DNA of 64,000 nt, from NCBI GenBank assembly GCA_037783415.1, contig JAZGTN010000006.1:2852001-2916000 (forward strand), in the 5' to 3' direction. Each line of letters opens with the position of its first letter. Position 1 is the first letter of the stretch. The notes under the pieces are model-generated. The model did no database searches, was not told where the DNA came from, and saw nothing but the letters and a program-made list of their open reading frames with translations. Positions 60,001-64,000 of this stretch are shown here, piece by piece. Made by a program: the position numbers and the translations under genes. The DNA is from Leptasterias polaris (taxonomy: Eukaryota > Echinodermata > Asteroidea > Forcipulatida > Asteriidae).

Positions 60001-63000
60001 TTTTGTAATTATAACTTTTGTGAAAATTATGACACAAAATGTAAATTTTCCCATATGGCCTGTGTAGTAACTTGCCCGTCAGGAAATGCTTAAGAATGTA
60101 CAAGAACACCATTTCTGTAAACAAAGGTAACATGGTCTATAAGGAGCAACTTTAAGTTCTTCCAACCAAACGCTGCCACCTTCATTGGCTTCTTGTATTG
60201 ATAAGGTTCAAAACAACTTATTCTAAACATCATCAATCTATCAAATCTTCTTCAAAACGAGAAAATAGCGTTACCTTAGTTGTTTATGATCCCCAATAAG
60301 GACGATCTGACGTGGCTTGGCTCCAACAAGTGGTATCAAAGTTTCTGGTTCATTGCACATACCGCCTTCATCAACAATGCATTGGATCACGTTCAAGTCC
60401 GTTATTTTCCTACACCCTGCCTTGTTGCATGTAGATAAAACCACTTTGTATTTAGGAAGTTCTTCGGCCTGTTCAAAATAGTCGTAAATGTGTTAATTTT
60501 AAACTTTTTTAATTACATGTATAAGGATTAATTTTAAAAATTACCTAGTTTGTTTGTCAACACTGAAAATCATAATCTGCATCGGGAGTGTAGGAAAGAG
60601 AGGCAGCCCCTCAGATCCTCAGAAAGTACATTTAAAAGATTCGATTTGTATGTTTACTCGTTGTTTTAAACTCAGAAGATTCTGTGGATAAAGACAATGG
60701 TGCTTATTTAACCGAATTTAGAAATCGAAAAGAATTTCCCGTCGCATTTTCCACAAAAAGTTCAAACCATTTTCACTAATATCGAGCGGGAAAAAAACCT
60801 ACGAGATGAAATACGGAATGTTCCATTTTACGAGGCGAAACCAAGTGAAATGGAAAAGCCAGATATCGCCGAGAGAGTGTATTCTGCAACAATGCACGAA
60901 CGAAATGCTTTTAATATTGTTGTTGTCATTTTAAACTTCAATATTGTCCTTTTCATTTTAAAATGTGTAAGAACAATCACAAAATAGACATGTCCACCCA
61001 CACGCAACCCCTTCTAAATAACTTGGACGGCTCCATGAAGATGCCAATTACCTTGTCCGCCGTGACACAACCCCTCGCCTTGTTTGGACGAACTAGTGGG
61101 ATCGTATGGTGTTCCATATGTGCCACTCCTTTCCGTCGCCTTTTCAATTTTGTCCGTCGCCTTTTCAATTTTGTCCGTCGCCTTTTCAATTTTGTCCGTC
61201 GCCTTTTCAATTTTGTCCGTCGCCTTTTCAATTTTGTCCGTCGCCTTTTCAATTTTGTCCGTCGCCTTTTCAATTTTTCCATCGTGGGTCCACGTGACTA
61301 CCAGGTGACTATCACATGACTCCGAAGGAAATTCGACCTTTGGGAGGCATACCGCAGTTGCCAAAATGTATACGTTGCTTCATCCACAGTCGCGAGACCA
61401 GATAACTACGATAATATCCTTTTTCAGTTCCATTCTTGATTTACTAAGCAAAGCTTGTACATAGACAGTATGGTATCCAATCATTTTTCTTTGCCAACAA
61501 ATCATCACATGGTCATCATGTGACAGTCACGTGGCCGTTTCAGAAAAAAAATGCGCCTGAAAAATTGAAAAGGCGACGGAAGAAAATGGAAAAGGCGACG
61601 GAAGAAAATTGAAAAGGCGACGGACAAAATTGAAAAGGCGACGGAAGAAAATTGAAAAGGCGACGGACAAAATTGAAAAGGCGACGGAAGAAAATTGAAA
61701 AGGCGACGGACAAAATTGAAAAGGCGACGGACAAAATTGAAAAGGCGACGGACAAAATTGAAAAGGCGACGGACAAAATTGAAAAGGCGACGGAAGAAAA
61801 TTGAAAAGGCGACGGACAAAATTGAAAAGGCGACGGAAGAAAATTGAAAAGGCGACGGACAAAATTGAAAAGGCGACGGACAAAATTGAAAAGGCGACGG
61901 AAGGAGTGGCACATATGGAACACCATAGGATCGGGATTTTTGTTTGGGGGGGAAACAAAGAATTGAGTGTCTAAAAGTCAAAAATACTCGTCCTATATGT
62001 ACTTCCATATACGACGGTTACTTCAGTCAAACGTCGCAGCAGTAAATACGTGGCAAAGTAAAGGATGACACTATAGACGCATATTCCACCTGTCAAATGA
62101 CAAGGATATATGTGTGCGGTATACAGTAGTTATTGACATTATTGAAAAAGGAAGATTTATATAACTATCACGGCTTTGTTTCATTGCAAAGTTCTGCCGG
62201 GCCCAGAGTTTAACTTCCGACAAACCATTCGTGATCTCCACATCGGGGTTGCGTTAGGGTTAGGGTTGGGGTTAGAATTAGGAAAATACTTTGGAGGTGT
62301 CGGAACTTAGGTGTGTAGCCCTTAAACTTAACATCGTACAAACCTCTGCTCGGCGTATTTTTTCCCTATAATAATAAAGCTCTCCCGGTGTGCTCTTGTA
62401 TCCTTGGCGCTGAAATCGTTTCTCAATTCCCAAGATTGTATCACTGTGAGAATTTCGTTTCATGCGGATGAGATGATGCAGGGAGATGCTTTTAAGATTA
62501 GGATCCATCTTAGCTTCGCGTGAACTTGTGTCGCTGAGGCATCCAGGGATTGGAAAGTCCTTGTCTTGTACCATCTTATTATACACACGGATGACTGGTA
62601 GATTCAGTTTCAACAGGTAATCTGTCAAAAACATATGAGTAACCTTAATTATTGTAACATTCACACCATGCAAAACTTCTATAACATCACGTACACGTTG
62701 AAAAACATAAAGGATATCAGATATTAGATATGGGAAACGAAATCAACTGATTGAGCATTTATTTGGACATAACTCACGGGCAACAACGTCAACCGACTTG
62801 TTTGAAGGTCCACAGTACAGGACCTGTGGGGGCTTCCCCGAATCAGGAAGCTTCTTATTCACTTCAGTGAAGAAATAAGTAAGATGAGCACCAGTCATGG
62901 TCTTTCCAGTTCCTGTAATGACATACATGTAGACATAACCAATCAGCTCTCTAATAATAATAATTAAATTATTTGTTTGTTTTGGGGTGGGTTTTTTCGT

Positions 63001-63988
63001 TTTTTTCCTGTCTGCCTGTCTGCCGGGCTGTGGGGCTGGCTGTGTATGTGAGTGAACATGTCCACGCATTCAAACCGAGGACTTGGAGAGGGTTTTAACA
63101 AAAGGGATCCGGGAAAAAGTCACACCGAGGACGTCCTCGATTCGATTTCGGGTACAAAACCAATGGGGACGTCTCCAAAAAAAACTATGTCCAAACAATG
63201 GGAGAACAAAGAGAAGTCCTCGGTTGACACCATAAACACGAGTTATGTGTGTCTGTCTGTGTGTCTGCTTTTGTGTCTGTTTTTAGGTTTGTTTGGCTTT
63301 TTGGTTTTTTTTTGGGGGGGGGGTTTTTTTGGGGGGGGGTGTTTTTCTGTGAATTACCAGGTGGTCCATGAATGACTGTGAACTGTTCCTGCAATGCATG
63401 TCTCAATGCATCTTCTTGTGGACCATTGGGGGCTGGAAATGGCGATTCTGGTATACAGAATGACTTGATATCTTTTCCAGCTTCAAGAACTTTTCTTATG
63501 TCTGGTTCTGAAAAGAGAGTGGAATACAATGGTATGGTAATGATACTACACATACAAATCATATGCAACCATACCAATTAAATAAAAGAATAATAACGAT
63601 GATAACAAAAATAACAATAATAACAATCAAAACAAATAAGCAAACAAGCACCCTAACCTTAACCGACTACCTTCTTTACCACAACGGTTTAAAAGTCCAA
63701 GTCCAAAATTACACTGTCTACATTAAATTTTAAAAAAATTAACAAAAATTTCTTCCATTCTCAATGTTCATATCAGCAGGCCCATATTATCATGAGAGTG
63801 TTCACGTTAAGTCAACTCTCCTAAGAACTACTTCAAAACGATAACACTGCATTCTGAAAGATCGTTCGTGGACCAATTTATATTTAAAATACTCACCGGT
63901 ATTGCCTTTCTTTGGCATTTTTTGCAGGCATATTTGCTGAACAATAGGTGGGGCACTTGGCAAATCCAGAACGGCACTCTCTAGACGC
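54035..63988 (-). CDS. SF1 helicase of UPF1/HELZ2 type, 3' part of gene (exon span)
   Basis: Ten exons with consistent GT-AG sites and phases encode about 549 residues. The gene continues 5' beyond the right window edge, because the first exon here opens with an acceptor. Motifs in order: Walker A GPPGTGKT, CGPSNKSVDVVA (Ia region), IVDEGGMCNEPET (motif II, Walker B), VLIGDHKQLRPVV (III), QYRMHKSICDFPS (IV), SQGNEWDYVILSTVRS (V) and NVAITRPK (VI), then LGNKFLLQKDETWNSLL, a usual end of this fold. Such proteins are ATP-driven 5'-3' RNA/DNA helicases. HELZ2-like members often expand in marine invertebrates and act in RNA control or immunity. Odd points: DEGG replaces the usual DEAG, and TRPK replaces TRAK. 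HELZ2 proteins carry two helicase cores, and which one this is cannot be told. The stop coordinate is tentative. Confidence 0.88.
54098..54236. mobile_element. Short MITE with 31-bp inverted ends
   Basis: CTATAGACCCATTGCACAAC on the left, continuing GCACAGCGCAC, is matched by the inverted copy at the right with one change. It lies in the intron before the tentative last helicase exon. Confidence 0.75.
54385..54540. repeat. Dispersed repeat, relative of 47770-47960
   Basis: Second copy of the family, same orientation, diverged, within a helicase intron. Confidence 0.5.
54879..55018 (-). CDS. Helicase exon, C-terminal to motif VI
   Basis: Acceptor TCTCCTCAG|GA and donor AGCAAA|GTAGGT. Joins as LG-NKFLLQKDETWNSLLQHY and ends with a basic tail (RSRDRRKGNDRKSK). 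Leaves in phase 0. Confidence 0.85.
55270..55720. repeat. Dispersed repeat, relative of 45050-45290
   Basis: AAGTGTGTTGTTAACATG and CCCCCTTCAAACCAAAATCA match the other copy. An AT insertion makes this one longer. Confidence 0.5.
55902..56069 (-). CDS. Helicase exon with motifs V and VI
   Basis: Acceptor TGTTCTAG|GA and donor TTCTGG|GTAAGA. Codes NEWDYVILSTVRSVP, HLGFITDVNQINVAITRPK and LGLIIL. The arginine finger region (TRPK) has Pro where Ala is usual. Confidence 0.92.
56431..56585. mobile_element. Short MITE with inverted ends of about 24 bp
   Basis: AAGACCATGGAGTTTTCGCG, continuing TACA, starts the element and its reverse complement with one change ends it. Intronic in the helicase gene. 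Confidence 0.7.
56595..56697 (-). mobile_element. tRNA-derived SINE head
   Basis: On the minus strand an A-box-like GTCAGCTCGGTTAGG (complement of 56676-56690) is followed by a B box GGGGTTCGAATCTCG (complement of 56609-56623). It abuts the MITE at 56431-56585. Box spacing and lack of a cloverleaf argue against a tRNA gene. Confidence 0.55.
57122..57275 (-). CDS. Helicase exon, RecA2 with start of motif V
   Basis: Acceptor CCTTGTAG|GTA and donor GTCAAG|GTATTT. Codes MASALVGDLHV, ANLVVLTQYRHQ and VSTVITSQ. The intron follows SQ in phase 1. Confidence 0.9.
57354..57401. repeat. Tandem duplication of a 23-bp unit
   Basis: TGTAAAGTAAATTGTTAACA plus ACA is repeated twice, head to tail. Confidence 0.7.
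57541..57690 (+). mobile_element. tRNA-derived SINE
   Basis: A-box-like GTGGCCGCTGAGCGG (57541-57555) and B box GGGTTCGAATCCC (57602-57614), then a body resembling the SINE at 10933-11301 (GTGTGGGTTCGA and GTGACA). Intronic in the helicase gene, opposite strand. Confidence 0.6.
58230..58454 (-). CDS. Helicase exon, start of RecA2 domain
   Basis: Acceptor ATTCTTGAAG|CAC and donor CATGTG|GTATGT. Starts HKSICDFPSQEFYKG, continuing QYRM from the previous exon, and ends KANAEEVQHV. Phase 0 at both ends. Confidence 0.9.
58906..59014 (-). CDS. Helicase exon between motifs III and IV
   Basis: Acceptor CTCTTTAAG|A and donor CGAATG|GTAAGG. Codes PVVREKTAMELGMEISLLEK and then MLTIQYRM. The upstream split codon becomes AGA (Arg), giving KQLRPVV. 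Confidence 0.9.
59015..60274 (-). other. Helicase intron without recognisable features
   Basis: It contains an ATC microsatellite (59090-59113) and scattered CATCAT runs near 59440. Nothing else is recognised. Confidence 0.6.
60275..60468 (-). CDS. Helicase exon with motifs II and III
   Basis: Acceptor TTGAACAG|GCC and donor CTAAG|GTAACG. Codes YKVVLSTCNKAG, IVDEGGMCNEPETLIPLV and QIVLIGDHKQL. The catalytic Asp-Glu is kept, but the third motif residue is Gly where Ala is usual. Confidence 0.92.
61105..61927. mobile_element. Foldback element with 21/22-bp minisatellite arms
   Basis: The outer ends TATGGTGTTCCATATGTGCC (61105-) and GGCACATATGGAACACCATA (-61927) are exact inverted repeats and continue ACTCC. 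Next come tandem arrays in opposite orientation: seven 21-bp units (GTCCGTCGCC + TTTTCAATTTT) at 61132-61276, and about sixteen units at 61558-61902, which mix the 21-bp form with a 22-bp variant (GGAAGAAAATTG in place of GGACAAAATTG). Inside these, CACGTGACT and CACATGA blocks are also inverted (61291-61319 and 61506-61533). About 185 bp of unique DNA lies in the centre. It sits in the helicase intron between the exons at 60275 and 62344. Confidence 0.85.
62252..62273 (+). repeat. Short interstitial telomere-like repeat
   Basis: GTTAGGGTTAGGGTTGGGGT gives about three TTAGGG-type units in a helicase intron. Confidence 0.5.
62344..62621 (-). CDS. Helicase exon, 1B-type insertion
   Basis: Acceptor TTGACAG|AT and donor GCAGAG|GTTTGT. 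Codes YLLKLNLPVIRVYNK through to GELYYYREKIRRAE, the long segment between motifs Ia and II that is typical of UPF1-like proteins. Confidence 0.88.
62778..62912 (-). CDS. Helicase exon with Walker A end and motif Ia
   Basis: Acceptor TTACAG|GA and donor GCCC|GTGAGT. Completes GPPGTGKT and runs through VLYCGPSNKSVDVVA. The intron interrupting Walker A is phase 1. Confidence 0.92.
62913..63357 (-). other. Helicase intron with T/G-rich tract
   Basis: It includes CTGTCTGTCTG-type sequence (63250-63290) and runs of G10 and G9 separated by T (about 63313-63340), directly next to the exon carrying the first part of Walker A. No coding features. Confidence 0.55.
63358..63507 (-). CDS. Helicase exon with Q-motif-like region and start of Walker A
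   Basis: Acceptor CTTTTCAG|AA and donor CCTG|GTAATT. Codes PDIRKVLEAGKDIKSF, then NGPQEDALRHALQEQF (the glutamine matches the Q of SF1 helicases) and VIHGPPG. Phase 1 out. Confidence 0.9.
63897..63988 (-). CDS. Helicase exon (first in window)
   Basis: Acceptor CCAACAG|GC and donor ACCG|GTGAGT. Codes RLESAVLDLPSAPPIVQQ and on to KKGNT, the segment before the helicase core. Enters by completing a split codon and leaves in phase 1. Confidence 0.75.
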
Positions 63989-64000
63989 CTGTTGGAAAAA

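Noticed and set aside
61132..61902. CRISPR-like array of regularly spaced repeats
   Set aside because: Units are directly adjacent without unique spacers, and the genome is eukaryotic. It is a minisatellite.
61084..61926. Long repetitive frames on both strands (RRLFNF, SVAFSIL, KIEKATD repeats)
   Set aside because: They are translations of the 21/22-bp minisatellite. The 22-bp variants shift the frame at each occurrence, so no protein is conserved.
63185..63577. 130-codon minus-strand frame running through the Walker A exon as a single exon
   Set aside because: Only 63358-63507 is exon. The Lys/Thr-rich remainder after GPPG is intron read-through, since the next exon supplies TGKT.

Overview
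The window is eukaryotic, AT-rich and gene-poor, with large introns, GT-AG splice sites and many short inverted-repeat transposons, tRNA-derived SINEs, homopolymer C/G tracts and TAGGCCTA-type motifs. This texture and several of the repeat families resemble echinoderm DNA, most likely a sea star. That assignment is an inference from repeat style and gene content, with moderate-to-low certainty.

Two spliced genes can be read, facing each other. On the plus strand, three phase-compatible exons (556-668, 34586-34716, 36954-37141) encode a 143-residue secreted insulin/relaxin-superfamily precursor: signal peptide, B chain with C-x11-C, a C-peptide ending in KRKR, and an A chain starting GLNEECC. 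The A chain has five residues between the second and third cysteine instead of the usual three. The first intron is about 34 kb. A TATA-like box, a CCAAT box and a perfect TGACGTCA element lie upstream.

On the minus strand, ten exons between 54879 and 63988 give about 549 residues of an SF1 helicase of the UPF1/HELZ2 type, with motifs from Walker A (GPPGTGKT) to motif VI (NVAITRPK). All nine in-window junctions keep frame. The gene starts beyond the right edge of the window. Its last exon, near 54.0 kb, is ambiguous.

The rest is mostly repeats. Intron 1 of the peptide gene holds MITE-like elements (2006-2347, 18933-20338), hairpins (7517-7618, 24729-24825), a foldback element with GCCGTC hexamer arrays (9881-10386), a tRNA-derived SINE (10933-11301) and the decayed 3' end of a LINE (about 14050-14395). 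The 16.8 kb between the genes holds a decayed THAP-domain fragment (48840-49112), inverted-repeat elements (42028-42365, 46270-46434, 46776-47092), a possible solo LTR and a tandem pair of about 993-bp units (51781-53770). The helicase introns hold two MITEs, two SINEs and a foldback element with 21/22-bp minisatellite arms (61105-61927). The outer ends of that foldback match those of the hexamer foldback at 10 kb, so the two look like members of one family.

The two genes have no visible functional link. One makes an extracellular hormone-like peptide. The other makes an intracellular nucleic-acid helicase, a family often tied to RNA surveillance or innate immunity.
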